Assembly: GCF_004320525.1 (NCBI RefSeq)
Contig: NZ_SIHX01000010.1
Location: 62,001 to 126,000, forward strand
DNA: 64,000 nt
Source of the DNA: Arthrobacter sp. S39
GTDB taxonomy: Bacteria > Actinomycetota > Actinomycetes > Actinomycetales > Micrococcaceae
Direction: 5' to 3'
Made by a program: the position numbers and the translations under genes. Numbering within the stretch: the stretch's first letter is position 1; the number at the start of each line of letters is the position of its first letter. The notes under the pieces were generated by a model. That model did no database searches. It saw only the letters and a program-made list of their open reading frames with translations, and was not told the DNA's origin. Shown here in pieces: positions 55,815-64,000 of this stretch.

Positions 55815-57305
55815 TCAGGACACCGCGAGCCAGAGGAGTGAGGCGATGGCCGCGGTCACGCAGCCCATGATGGTGACTCCCACGGTCCAGGTTTTAAGCA
55901 TGACCTGCTCGCTGATGCCGAAGTAGCGGGAAAGCACCCAGAAGCCGGCATCGTTGAAGTTGGACAGGCACATGCCGCCCGCGGACACTCCCACCGCCAG
56001 CAGCGCGAGCTGGCTGGGGTTCAGGCTCGTTGTGTCGAACGACTGGGCCAGCAGCACGGCAACAAAAGTGACTGCCGCCGTCGTCGTTCCCAGTGTTGCC
56101 CGCAGGATTGCTGCGAGCACAAAACCGAACAGCACCAGCGGAAGGTGGATCTCTGCCAGGGTGTCCAGGAGCTGTTTGCCTACGCCAGAGGCACCAATGA
56201 TGGAGCCGAACGCAACGCCGCCGCCGGTGGAGACCAGGATTTCACCCACCGGTTTCATGCCCTGCATCCCGAAGAACGAGATGCTCTCTCCGCGCCGGAC
56301 CCCCGGCGTCAGCAGCAGTGCGTAGGCACAGAAGACGGTGAGGGTCAGCGCCAGCCAGGGGGTGCCAAGGAATGCCAGGACGTCGAGTACCGTCTGGGCA
56401 GGTCCGCCGATGTGCACGGAGCCGGCGAGGGTCTGGATGAGGATCAGCACAATGGGCAGCAACAGGACGAACAGCAGTTTTCCGACGCCGGGACGCTCGT
56501 GCCCTTCCAGGGCGGTCAAAGTGTTCGACCGGGCAGGTGCAGTCGCCACTGCGGTGGAAACTGGACCGCTGCCTGCGGGCTCCCCGGCCGCGGGACCGCC
56601 TGCGGGCGCCGGCGTCGTAACCTCGGTGGAGGTGCCGCCGTCGTACTCCGCGTCAAGATCAATGGTGCCGTTGGCGGTCAGTTTCCGGGCCACCCACTGT
56701 GAATACAGGAAGGCGATGCCCGCGCCGGGCAGCATCGCGAGCATCCCGTACATGATCAGGAGCCCGAAGTTCACGTTCAGGGCAGTGGCGATGGCTACAG
56801 CCCCCGGGTGCGGCGGGATGATGGAGTGCATGCCAAGGACGGCGATCGCCATCGGGATGGCGAAGAAGATAATGGACTTCCGGGACTGGCGGGCGACGGC
56901 GATGGTCACGGGCGCCAGCAGGATCACGGCGGTGTCGAAGAAGATGGTGCTGCCGACCAGGAGCCCGCACATGGTCATGGCAAGGGGGCCGCGTTTGGTT
57001 CCGATGCGTTGGAGCATCTTCTCGCCCAGCACTTCACTGCCGCCTGAGCGGCGGATGATTTCGCCAATCACGCAGCCCAGCGCAATCAGCGGGACCATAT
57101 GGCCCAACTGCTTGCCCATGGCAGGCTCCATCACGGCGAAAATGCCTGTTTTGGGATCGATGAGCGGCACGCCCATCGCCAGGGCAAGGCCCACGGCGAC
57201 AACCGTCATGGTGATGAAGGGGTGGATCTTGAGTTTCACAATCATGAAAAACAGGACAATGATGCTGAGGACCACCATCGTCATGGAATACCAGATCGGG
57301 TACAT
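55815..57305 (-). CDS. gntP: Gluconate permease (GntP family)
   Basis: This roughly 496-aa secondary transporter of the gluconate:H+ symporter family has 12-14 hydrophobic segments. Features include KLKIHPFITMTVVAVGLALA, KQLGHMVPLIALGCVIGEII, IPPHPGAVAIATALNVNFGL and a C-terminal GVSAGGMCLSNFNDAGFWVL. A hydrophilic loop of about 45 residues rich in Ala/Gly/Pro divides the two halves. The ATG at 57305 has AAGGAG 5 nt upstream; the frame to 57323 is less likely. It gives the gluconate module a second transporter beside the ABC importer. Confidence 0.94.
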   Translation of the reverse strand: MYPIWYSMTMVVLSIIVLFFMIVKLKIHPFITMTVVAVGLALAMGVPLIDPKTGIFAVMEPAMGKQLGHMVPLIALGCVIGEIIRRSGGSEVLGEKMLQRIGTKRGPLAMTMCGLLVGSTIFFDTAVILLAPVTIAVARQSRKSIIFFAIPMAIAVLGMHSIIPPHPGAVAIATALNVNFGLLIMYGMLAMLPGAGIAFLYSQWVARKLTANGTIDLDAEYDGGTSTEVTTPAPAGGPAAGEPAGSGPVSTAVATAPARSNTLTALEGHERPGVGKLLFVLLLPIVLILIQTLAGSVHIGGPAQTVLDVLAFLGTPWLALTLTVFCAYALLLTPGVRRGESISFFGMQGMKPVGEILVSTGGGVAFGSIIGASGVGKQLLDTLAEIHLPLVLFGFVLAAILRATLGTTTAAVTFVAVLLAQSFDTTSLNPSQLALLAVGVSAGGMCLSNFNDAGFWVLSRYFGISEQVMLKTWTVGVTIMGCVTAAIASLLWLAVS

Positions 57306-57553
57306 ATCGCTCCTTCGCGACAAAACGGTGACGGTGGCTAGGCCTGCACGTCACTGAATTAGGTTTTCGGGCCGACCTGATCCAACCCGGCACCGGATGC
57401 GCCGGTCAATGAATCCGAGGGAACCTGAACATTCGTTCCAATACCCGCCAGTTTGTTCGTTCAGCCTGCGATTTTTCTGCAGAGGCACCAATACTGGAGG
57501 TTCGATTTCCACGCCAGCCTCATGGACGAGGCTGCCGAACAGAAGGGCCCTCC

Positions 57554-58123
57554 ATGCGCCAAAGCCAGCTCCTCAAGTCCCGCGCCCAGGAATTGCCCGC
57601 ACGAACCATGAGCATGCATCATGTGTGCCTTGTTGTCTCCAACATTGCCGGCACCAGGGATTTCTACGTCAACGTCCTCGGATTCGAGGAGATACACCGG
57701 CCCACAGACTTTGTGTTCCACGGAGCGTACTTCCATAACGGCGATGTTGAAGTCCACGTAGTCCAGGAATCCGAGCCAGGACGGCTGTCCCGCCATGCTC
57801 CGGAGTGGGGTAGTGAGGAACTGCGCACGGGCCTCTGCCATCACTTCGCGGTCATGGTGGATTCGTTTGAGCCGTTCCTCGCAGTGATGCGCGAACGCGG
57901 ACTTGAACGGGTGGGTGGGCCGCGCGTCCGTGACGACTACGTTGAGCAGATCTACATCGCCGACCCCGACGGCCATGTCATTGAGCTTTTGTACCAGCAC
58001 ACTCCGCAGTCCGGCCACGCGCGACGCATGGAAATTTTCGATCTGGGGATAGCGGTCCCGGTCGCTCCCGGACACCACGTCCTTGATCCGCGGGTCAAGC
58101 ATGGATTGTCCTGTCCGGAATAA
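57554..58123 (+). CDS. VOC-family (glyoxalase/dioxygenase fold) protein
   Basis: This 189-aa protein has the vicinal-oxygen-chelate fold: MSMHHVCLVVSNIAGTRDFY with the first metal His, FHNGDVEVHVVQE, LCHHFAVMVDSFEPFLAVMR with a second, and IADPDGHVIELLYQH with the closing Glu/His strand. The first 18 residues and about 30 residues at the C-terminus fall outside the domain. Family members include glyoxalase I, extradiol dioxygenases and methylmalonyl-CoA epimerase. It stands alone between gntP and the protease gene, so no pathway can be assigned. Confidence 0.85.
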   Translation: MRQSQLLKSRAQELPARTMSMHHVCLVVSNIAGTRDFYVNVLGFEEIHRPTDFVFHGAYFHNGDVEVHVVQESEPGRLSRHAPEWGSEELRTGLCHHFAVMVDSFEPFLAVMRERGLERVGGPRVRDDYVEQIYIADPDGHVIELLYQHTPQSGHARRMEIFDLGIAVPVAPGHHVLDPRVKHGLSCPE

Positions 58124-58639
58124 GTTACGGGCGTAGGGCCCATGGCCCGGCTGCTGGTAACTGATCTTCTGCGTGCATCGCTCCGGGCACCCGCCGGTGC
58201 TGCGGATCCATTGGGAAGCCGCGCCGCCGGCCGGTAGTGCCTGTCGGGCCCAAAGTTCATCTCTGCGGTGACGAGGGGAGTGGCGGCATTGTGCGGGGTG
58301 CTCTGATATGTCACCAGTGCGCTTTCCGCCACAGCGGGGCTACCGCAGGCTGCGGTCAGGCTCCTGAGGAGTGCGTAGAAGGACGACATAGCAAAAGCGG
58401 GCATAGTCCTGCCGGGCCTCCACCCGAACAGCAGTTGGCGATGGGGTATTGCGGCCATGGCCGTGACCTCCGCCGTCATGCCCTCGCGGGCAAGGGAAGC
58501 AGCATCCCTTCGAAGGTCGGATAGGCGGCTTCCTAGAATCCACGCCCCGTCGAGGGGCTTGATCCGCCGCCTCCAGGATGGCGTTGGTGGCCGAGGCTGG
58601 GGTGTAGTTGGTGATTCGGGACCTCGCCGTGAGGTTGAC
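58124..58639. other. Gene-free stretch between the VOC and protease genes
   Basis: A minus-strand frame (57952-58479) runs through here but mostly mirrors the VOC gene and has no family features. I see no repeat, hairpin or small ORF worth calling. Confidence 0.5.
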
Positions 58640-59866
58640 CTAGTTGTTATTCGTTGGTGCCTGGATCAAGCCCGCGCCAACGTCCACGGGATCCGTGCCG
58701 GCCTTGAGTGGTTTGAACGTTCCGGAGGCGATCAATTTGGACTGCAGGAGCACAGGACTCAGTGGTCCCTGCGCAAGTAGCCGTTCGGCCCAAAGTGCTG
58801 TCACGCCGGCGACGTGCGGGGTCGCCATGCTGGTTCCGCTGATGGTCTTGGTGCCGCCGTTGAGCCAGGCGCTGAAAACACCGACGCCGGGACCGGCCAC
58901 GGTCGCCATGGTATTGGAAAACGGTGCCACGGTGAGTCCGCCGGCGCCGTCGGCCAAGGCCGCCACGGATGTGATGCCGAACGCCGCCGCGGGCGGGGCA
59001 ACGTTGATCTCGTAAGCGGGATTGCCGGCGCGTTCACTTTCGTTGCCGGCGGCGGCGACGATGATTGTGGTCTGGGCGACTGAGGCGCGGGCGTTGAGAA
59101 GGTTGGCCAGCTGTTCGAAAAGCCGGACGTTGGCGCGGTAGCCTTCGAGGGCGATCGATGTGGCTGCGGGGATCGTCAGACCGTTTACCGTGACCAGCTC
59201 GTCCACCCAGCCTGGGAAGTCCATGCCCAAGGACATGGAGATGACGTGGGCGCCGTTGTCGGCTGCCCACAGCATTGCCGAGGCGAGAATATCGCTGCTG
59301 CCGCCGTTCGGGCCTCCGAGGACCTTGCCTATGAGGGCTTTCTGGACGCCGCGGGCGACGCCGATCCGCTGGCCCGCGAGGTCGCGGCCGAAGATTGTGC
59401 CCGCGCAGTGCGTGCCGTGGCCGTTGTCGTCCTCGGCGCTGCCGGCGCCCGTGAAATCTTTTGTGACAAGGTCGACGCCGGCGAAGGCGGGATGGTCGGC
59501 GTCGATGCCGGTGTCCAGCACCGCGATGGTCACTCCGGTGCCCGTGAAGGGAGAGGTGTCTGCGCCCACGGCCTTGACGCCCCACGTCACGGCAGCGGCC
59601 GGTGCCGCGTCTGCATCGAGGGGTTCGATGAGTTTCATTGGCATCGCTGGTGCGAAGCCGAGGACCGTGGGATCGTTCCTCAAAGCGTTGATAGTTGAGC
59701 TTGAGGGGTTGTCGTCCCTCTCCACTGTCATCCCCACAGCCCGTTCAGCGATGCTTTGGACGGCCGATTCAAGCCCCGAGGCACCCGGCCCGTCAAAGGG
59801 GTCGCGCGTGGCGCGCAGGGCAGGGGCGCGCAATATGACGATCTTCCGGTTGAGCCGTTCGGACAT
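58640..59866 (-). CDS. S8-family (subtilisin-like) serine protease
   Basis: This 408-aa protein has the subtilisin catalytic triad: Asp in IAVLDTGIDADHP (about residue 117), His in DDNGHGTHCAGTIFG (about 152) and Ser in ISGTSMATPHVAGVTALWAE (about 341), with the oxyanion Asn in IIVAAAGNESE. The N-terminal 100 residues look like a short pro-domain-like segment, but there is no hydrophobic signal peptide, so it may act inside the cell or leave by another route. It is a single-gene unit divergent from the two-component system. Confidence 0.93.
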   Translation of the reverse strand: MSERLNRKIVILRAPALRATRDPFDGPGASGLESAVQSIAERAVGMTVERDDNPSSSTINALRNDPTVLGFAPAMPMKLIEPLDADAAPAAAVTWGVKAVGADTSPFTGTGVTIAVLDTGIDADHPAFAGVDLVTKDFTGAGSAEDDNGHGTHCAGTIFGRDLAGQRIGVARGVQKALIGKVLGGPNGGSSDILASAMLWAADNGAHVISMSLGMDFPGWVDELVTVNGLTIPAATSIALEGYRANVRLFEQLANLLNARASVAQTTIIVAAAGNESERAGNPAYEINVAPPAAAFGITSVAALADGAGGLTVAPFSNTMATVAGPGVGVFSAWLNGGTKTISGTSMATPHVAGVTALWAERLLAQGPLSPVLLQSKLIASGTFKPLKAGTDPVDVGAGLIQAPTNNN

Positions 59867-60028
59867 TTCAAGCTCCTTTGACCTCTATTTGGCCGTGATG
59901 GCGCCCTAGGCGCGTGGACCGCAGGTATGACAGGCATCAAATTTTGTCGACGGACGCTTCGACATGGTTCAAGGTTTACCGCTGGCGGTGTTACAGCGGC
60001 GTTATCGGTCGAAAGGGGCTTCGCACGG

Positions 60029-60050
60029 ACGCTCCAGTAACGCTCCAGTA
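60029..60050. repeat. Two tandem copies of an 11-bp unit
   Basis: ACGCTCCAGTA occurs twice in direct succession (60029-60039 and 60040-60050) in the 299-bp gap between the divergent protease and sensor-kinase genes. An 11-bp period puts both copies on the same face of the helix, as in SARP-type operators. A SARP-like gene lies at 62702. No other gene is seen in this gap. Confidence 0.5.
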
Positions 60051-60165
60051 ACGCCGTGGTGCAAGCATGAGTCCCCGTGTGCTGAAGATCTATCCCGTGG
60101 GGCTGGGTAAGCGAATGGTTGGGATTGGGCATGGATAATAACGCCAGTCGCGCCTGGCCACCTGT

Positions 60166-62004
60166 ATGACTTTTAGACAGCTCTGCACAGTGCTGGCCAC
60201 AACGGCTGCCCTGGTGGCTTTGGTGCTGGTCAATGTCGACTGGTCTCCGGCTGCCGTGACTGACCCCGCCCGCACCTTGTTTCTGAACGCGCAAGGGGTC
60301 TTGCGCTGGAGCCAGAATCCCCACCGGACGCCGTTTTCGGTTCCGGAACTGCTGCTGTTCTTCGCCGTCGGACTGGCCTTCGTAGCAGCAGGCGTCACTG
60401 CATGGCATACCAGGCCCAACAGGAATCCGGGGTTGCTGCTGGTGGTGTCGGGATGGATGTGGCTCACTGCCGGTCTTCGCCTGTCCAGCAATCCGCTTGC
60501 CTTCACCCTTGGGGTGACAATGACCCTGATGTACCAGCCGCCGTTGCTGCAGCTGGCACTGTGCTTTCCGGGAGGCGTCCTGCGCAGCGCGTGGGAGAGA
60601 CGGTTCGTGACGTTCTTCTTTGCCTCCTGGCTATTCATTGCGATTGCCGGGTGGGCCTTCTTCGACCCGCGCGAACAGATTCTCGGGCACGTCTCAACCT
60701 CGCAGAACCTGTTCCTGGTGTGGAACAGTGCGGAGATCACCAACCGAATCGGCAACGCGGCAAGGGTATTCCAAATCTGCGTGGGCCTTGCGGTTGTGGC
60801 TGTCCTGGTAGCACGGTGGCGTTCCGGGACGCCGGCTTATCGAGCCTCATTCCTGCCACTATGGCTGGCTGTCATCCTGAAGACCGCTGCAACCATCTGG
60901 GTGTCCCTGGCGGTAGTGCAGCTCTCCGGGACCCTTTCGCCGGCGGCGCTGTTGTGGCAGTATCCCGCGACGGCGGTGGTGCCCTTTGCGGTGTTGTTCG
61001 GACTATGGCGCTACCGCTTTGCCCGGGGCGCCCTCAGTGAGGTCATGGTCGAAATCGGCGCGGCACCGGTAAGCAACAGGCTGATCCGCGTCCTGCGCCG
61101 CTCCGTTCACGATCCCACCCTGCAGCTGTGGCGTTGGTCCGCCGAAGCTGAACAGTTCCTGGACGACGACGGGCGCCGACAGGCCCTGCCCACAGGCACA
61201 TCAGGCAGGGCTGCGATTGTCCTCGAACGCAGTGGCAGGCCCTTCGGCGCGCTGGTCTTTGACGAGACGCTCAAAGATCAACCGGAACTCCTCGCCGCCC
61301 TCAGCAGCGCAACCGCACTCACCCTCGAAAACCAGCATATGGAGGAGCAGCTGCGCAAACAGCTGATCGAGGTCAGCCGCTCCCGGAAACGCATTGTCAC
61401 GGCCGGGGACGACCGCAGGCGCCAGCTGGAGAGGGATTTGCACGACGGCGCCCAGCAGCGGCTGGTGGCCGTCGCCATGGCGCTGGCGAGAGCACGGCGG
61501 GTACAGGATCCGAATGACATGCGCTTCCTCGTGGAGCAGGCGGGCCAGGACCTTAATGAGGCCCTGGCCGAGCTGCGGGAGCTGGCACATGGGGTGTACC
61601 CGCCGTCGTTGCGCGAACGCGGTCTCCTCGCTTCCGTGACTGCATTGGCTGAACGCGCGGCCTTGCCCATCCAAGTCAAGGCCGACCTTCCGCTGCGGCC
61701 GCCACCCACGGTGGAGCTGGCCGCCTATTTCATCTGCGCCGAAGCGGTCACCAACACACTCAAGCATGCGGGGGCCACTTCCATGGCCATTTCCCTGACA
61801 AGCACCACAAAGGAACTCTTCTTGACTATTACCGACGACGGGCGCGGCGGGGCCGGGTTTGGACCTGCCGGTGGCCTGCTCGGCCTCACAGACCGCGCGG
61901 AAGCTTTGGGCGGCGTCCTGACTGTTACCAGCCCGCCCGGGCGGGGAACCACGATCACCGCAGTACTGCCTTTCGTCAATGACGCCGAGCGGTCCCTGCC
62001 GTGA
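60166..62004 (+). CDS. Membrane sensor histidine kinase (NarL/LuxR-type system)
   Basis: This 612-aa kinase has seven or eight hydrophobic segments in the first roughly 290 residues, a GAF-like linker (about 300-400), the HisKA_3 motif RRQLERDLHDGAQQRLVAVA with the phospho-accepting His near residue 426, and a HATPase domain with EAVTNTLKHAGAT, DDGRGGAGFG and GGLLGLTDRAEALGG. It starts at an ATG at 60166 with only a weak ribosome binding site. Its stop overlaps the response-regulator start by 4 nt. The input signal is probably a membrane or envelope state, as for other kinases with multi-span sensors. Confidence 0.94.
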   Translation: MTFRQLCTVLATTAALVALVLVNVDWSPAAVTDPARTLFLNAQGVLRWSQNPHRTPFSVPELLLFFAVGLAFVAAGVTAWHTRPNRNPGLLLVVSGWMWLTAGLRLSSNPLAFTLGVTMTLMYQPPLLQLALCFPGGVLRSAWERRFVTFFFASWLFIAIAGWAFFDPREQILGHVSTSQNLFLVWNSAEITNRIGNAARVFQICVGLAVVAVLVARWRSGTPAYRASFLPLWLAVILKTAATIWVSLAVVQLSGTLSPAALLWQYPATAVVPFAVLFGLWRYRFARGALSEVMVEIGAAPVSNRLIRVLRRSVHDPTLQLWRWSAEAEQFLDDDGRRQALPTGTSGRAAIVLERSGRPFGALVFDETLKDQPELLAALSSATALTLENQHMEEQLRKQLIEVSRSRKRIVTAGDDRRRQLERDLHDGAQQRLVAVAMALARARRVQDPNDMRFLVEQAGQDLNEALAELRELAHGVYPPSLRERGLLASVTALAERAALPIQVKADLPLRPPPTVELAAYFICAEAVTNTLKHAGATSMAISLTSTTKELFLTITDDGRGGAGFGPAGGLLGLTDRAEALGGVLTVTSPPGRGTTITAVLPFVNDAERSLP

Positions 62005-62672
62005 CGCTGCGTGTGGTGATCGCGGATGATTCGGCCCTGCTGCGGCGTGGACTGGCGGTGCTGCTGGCCTCGGAAGGCCTCCACGTCGTCGGGGAGGCTT
62101 CCGAAGCTCAGGGCCTGCTTGACCTGGTGGTAACCCACCGGCCTGACGTGGCGGTGGTCGACATCCGGATGCCGCCGTCGTACACCCTTGAGGGCATCCG
62201 GGCGGCGGAACAGATCCGGCGGGACCACCCGGAAACCGGTGTCTTGCTGCTTTCCCAGTACGTCGAAACGGACAACGCCATGGCCCTGTTGTGCAACGGC
62301 GCCCGCAGCCTGGGGTACCTCCTGAAGGAACGGGTGTCGGACGTGGATGAGTTCCTGGGCGCACTGCAGCGGGTTGCCACCGGAGGAACCGCCATCGACC
62401 CGGACCTGGTCACTCGTATGGTCTCCCGGCCACGGGCCGCAGACCGTTACAGCCAGGAACTGTCCGGCCGGGAAAAGGACGTACTGGCGTTGATGGCCGA
62501 GGGCCGCACGAACACGGGAATAGCGTCGGCCCTGCTGATGGGCGAGCGTACCGTGGAGGCACATGTCCGCAGCATCTTCCTCAAGTTCGGACTTCATCCT
62601 GAGCCGGAGGACCACCGGAGGGTGCTCGCCGTCCTGACGTACCTGCGCGCCGGGCACGATCCCCGGCCCTGA
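62001..62672 (+). CDS. NarL/LuxR-family response regulator
   Basis: This 223-aa regulator has a receiver domain (VVIADDSALLRRGLAVLLAS, phospho-acceptor Asp in VAVVDIRMPPSY near residue 54, LLKERV with the conserved Lys) and a C-terminal LuxR helix-turn-helix (LSGREKDVLALMAEGRTNTG, GERTVEAHVRSIFLKF). It starts with GTG inside the kinase stop. It is convergent with the SARP-like gene. The target genes are unknown; the protease, whose promoter faces the kinase gene, is one candidate. Confidence 0.95.
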   Translation: MTLRVVIADDSALLRRGLAVLLASEGLHVVGEASEAQGLLDLVVTHRPDVAVVDIRMPPSYTLEGIRAAEQIRRDHPETGVLLLSQYVETDNAMALLCNGARSLGYLLKERVSDVDEFLGALQRVATGGTAIDPDLVTRMVSRPRAADRYSQELSGREKDVLALMAEGRTNTGIASALLMGERTVEAHVRSIFLKFGLHPEPEDHRRVLAVLTYLRAGHDPRP

Positions 62673-62701
62673 TCGCGGACCCGCGCAGCTGGCCCCGATT
62701 G

Positions 62702-63412
62702 TCAGGATGGAACGAGGGCCGAAACGCGCGCCTGCAGCTCCGAGCGCATCAACTGGCTTAACTGGAAACCGGGCTCAAGGCCAAACGTGTCCTGGCAGAG
62801 ACTGCGGAATCGGCGATACGAACGTTGGGCCCCGTTGATGTTACCGGCGGCGAGTTCAGCCCGAACCAGCAGAACCACCGAGCGCTCGCGCAGGGGTTCG
62901 AGGTTGGCTGCGGCCAGCGCCGCTGTTTCGGCCGTGTCTGCATCGCCTTCGGCGAGGGCCCGTTCTGCTGCTGCGTCCAAGGCCATGACCCTCAGGTGCC
63001 GGAAACGCTCCTGTTCGCTGATGACCCAGTCCTCGTACCATCCCGGCAGCAGTTCTCCGGTCCGCAAGGCCTCGATCGGGACGGGCTCCGCGTATGCGTG
63101 TGTGAGCGAGTGCTGCACGCCGTGGAAGTCAACGGCCACTGATGGGTCCAGTGCCAGCAGGTGTTGTGCGTCCCGCAGCAGGCCCGGGAGTTCGTGGGCC
63201 ACGTGCCACAGTGCCACCCGTAGGCTGGCGTCCGCCTGTCGGTCGGTGCTGTCTGGCCAGAGCAGCCCTGCGACGGCCGTACGCGGTCGTGGCCCAACAA
63301 TGGCCAGTGCGGTGATCAGCCGGCGTTGCCGGCTCGCGACCTGCACCGGTTGGCCGAGGCGCCGTAACTGCCAGCAGCCCAAAAGATTCAAAGTCCACAT
63401 ATTGTCTGTCAT
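62702..63412 (-). CDS. SARP-like regulator with BTAD domain
   Basis: This 236-aa protein has an N-terminal OmpR-like winged helix (MWTLNLLGCWQLRRLGQPVQ, VAGLLWPDSTDRQADASLRV) and a bacterial transcriptional activator domain with TPR-like helices (LPGWYEDWVISEQERFRHLR, YRRFRSLCQDTFGLEP). There is no ATPase or further domain, so it is a short, stand-alone SARP. SARPs are actinobacterial activators binding direct repeats near promoters, often of secondary metabolite or envelope genes. No biosynthetic cluster is visible in this window; the beta-rich protein gene upstream on the same strand may be a target. Confidence 0.9.
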   Translation of the reverse strand: MTDNMWTLNLLGCWQLRRLGQPVQVASRQRRLITALAIVGPRPRTAVAGLLWPDSTDRQADASLRVALWHVAHELPGLLRDAQHLLALDPSVAVDFHGVQHSLTHAYAEPVPIEALRTGELLPGWYEDWVISEQERFRHLRVMALDAAAERALAEGDADTAETAALAAANLEPLRERSVVLLVRAELAAGNINGAQRSYRRFRSLCQDTFGLEPGFQLSQLMRSELQARVSALVPS

Positions 63413-63559
63413 TGCCGGATCCTTTGTAACTTCGGTGGTGAAATTGTCCTTTCAGTCTGCTCGGGACCCCGGAATGGCGCTTCCGTGCTATCACTTAACG
63501 GCTTCAGCGGCCCTCCATGCCCGACGCGGCCCTTCATCCCGTACCGTCCTGGACAGCGA

Positions 63560-63600
63560 ACAGGAACGGCGGAAGAACGTTGTTGCTCCGCCGTTCCTGT
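63560..63600. terminator. Perfect 14-bp hairpin, terminator of the right-edge gene
   Basis: ACAGGAACGGCGGA (63560-63573) and its exact complement (63587-63600) enclose a 13-nt loop. It lies 32 bp beyond the stop of the minus-strand gene ending at 63633. Confidence 0.8.
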
Positions 63601-63632
63601 GGGCCGGCTGGTGGCTGCCGTAGGCCTACATA

Positions 63633-64000
63633 TCAGTTCACGTAGACCCAGGGAACGCCGAGGTGGTTCGCGGAACCGTCGCTGAAGTTCAGCTGGGCGG
63701 TGGAGCCGCCGCCCCGGGCGTAGACGTAGAGGGAGGCCGTGACGCGCAGGTAGGCCTGGTCGGCTCCCAGCAGGTCCGAATAGTAGATGTTCCGCCACCC
63801 GTCGAACCGATCGTTGACGTTGATGTTGTCATCGCGGACATCAAGGACGTTGGCGGTGCCCGTGGCTTTGTAGTTGTATTGGTAGCCAACGGCTGAGAGG
63901 TCGATTCGTGCATGGGCTTCCTTCGAGTCCCAGAACCCGTCATCGGCCCGGACGATGTAGAAACCGTTAAAGGGAACCGACACCGAATGGGAGTAGTTGC
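63633..64000 (-). CDS. C-terminal part of a beta-rich, probably exported protein (incomplete)
   Basis: The frame is open to the window edge, so the gene starts beyond base 64000. The visible roughly 121 residues are rich in Tyr, Asp, Asn and Val, with alternating strands: NGFYIVRADDGFWDSKEAHA, YNYKATGTANVLDVRDDNIN and RVTASLYVYARGGGSTAQLN. It ends LGVPWVYVN with no cysteines or charged tail. This composition suits an extracytoplasmic beta-sandwich. I do not recognise the family. The stop at 63633 is followed by a strong hairpin. Confidence 0.75.
   Translation of the reverse strand, partial: NYSHSVSVPFNGFYIVRADDGFWDSKEAHARIDLSAVGYQYNYKATGTANVLDVRDDNINVNDRFDGWRNIYYSDLLGADQAYLRVTASLYVYARGGGSTAQLNFSDGSANHLGVPWVYVN

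Noticed and set aside
57952..58479. 175-aa minus-strand frame after the VOC gene
   Set aside because: Part of it mirrors the VOC gene, the rest has no similarity or start signal; not enough to call a gene.
61201..62364. 387-aa minus-strand open frame
   Set aside because: It is antisense to the sensor kinase and response regulator, both of which have complete catalytic motifs.
1..64000. CRISPR arrays, rRNA genes, insertion sequences and prophage genes
   Set aside because: No regularly spaced repeats, rRNA-like sequence, transposase motifs or phage structural genes were seen on reading the window; weak or decayed copies could have escaped.

Overview
The window looks like chromosomal or large-plasmid DNA of a high-GC actinobacterium of the Arthrobacter / Paenarthrobacter / Pseudarthrobacter type (Micrococcaceae). 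This rests on the GC-rich third codon positions, frequent GTG/TTG starts, actinobacterial families (BTAD/SARP regulator, NarL-type kinase with DUF-like membrane domain, DUF861 cupins) and the density of catabolic gene clusters. The genus is inferred from protein style only. I see no CRISPR array, rRNA, complete tRNA, insertion sequence or plasmid replication gene.

Region 1 (about 0.3-13.5 kb) is a catabolic cluster. After an IclR regulator and two small ORFs comes a plus-strand run: luciferase-like flavin monooxygenase, flavin amine oxidase, two flavin reductases, a SnoaL-like protein, an alpha-ketoglutarate-semialdehyde-type dehydrogenase, a BCCT betaine/choline-type carrier, a sugar-porter-like MFS carrier, a cupin and a DapA-family aldolase/dehydratase. 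The set suggests uptake of a quaternary amine or similar N-compound, oxidative C-N cleavage and exit to 2-oxoglutarate. I do not recognise a described pathway with exactly this content.

Region 2 (13.5-22.3 kb) begins with a tRNA-Leu-like 3' end followed by a terminator, which may be an old integration scar. It is followed by a minus-strand operon (semialdehyde dehydrogenase, large FAD/Fe-S 2-hydroxyacid dehydrogenase) with a divergent-type GntR regulator and palindrome, a second cupin, and a gene-poor stretch with several small proteins and decayed sequence.

Region 3 (22.3-41 kb) is the most distinctive part. A polar amino-acid-type ABC importer plus a monomeric-sarcosine-oxidase-like enzyme occurs twice in the same order, each associated with a near-identical FCD/GntR regulator. 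Between them lie GABA transaminase and succinate-semialdehyde dehydrogenase. Downstream on the plus strand are a haloacid-dehalogenase-like protein, a PuuB-like oxidase, an aldehyde dehydrogenase, a tartrate-dehydrogenase-like enzyme and a D-2-hydroxyacid dehydrogenase, ending in a truncated methylmalonate-semialdehyde dehydrogenase. Eight copies of a 12-bp palindrome (ATTGTYRACAAT or one mismatch from it) mark the starts of transcription units from 19.5 to 40.9 kb. They define a probable GntR regulon that includes two tiny unknown proteins.

Region 4 (41.4-57.3 kb) starts with an ABM-domain protein and an MHS-type MFS carrier. It continues with a minus-strand set (FAH-family protein, small ORF, 2-hydroxyacid dehydrogenase, cyclase-family hydrolase) divergent from an IclR gene, then a ribose-type ABC importer and an L-idonate/gluconate module: beta-hydroxyacid dehydrogenase, gluconate 5-dehydrogenase-like SDR, idonate 5-dehydrogenase-like MDR, gluconokinase, SorC-type regulator and a convergent GntP permease. 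Palindromes containing CCAATAT sit on both sides of the IclR gene.

Region 5 (57.5-64 kb) has a VOC protein, a subtilisin-family protease without a visible signal peptide, a two-component system, a SARP-like regulator and the C-terminal part of a beta-rich probably exported protein that runs off the right edge.
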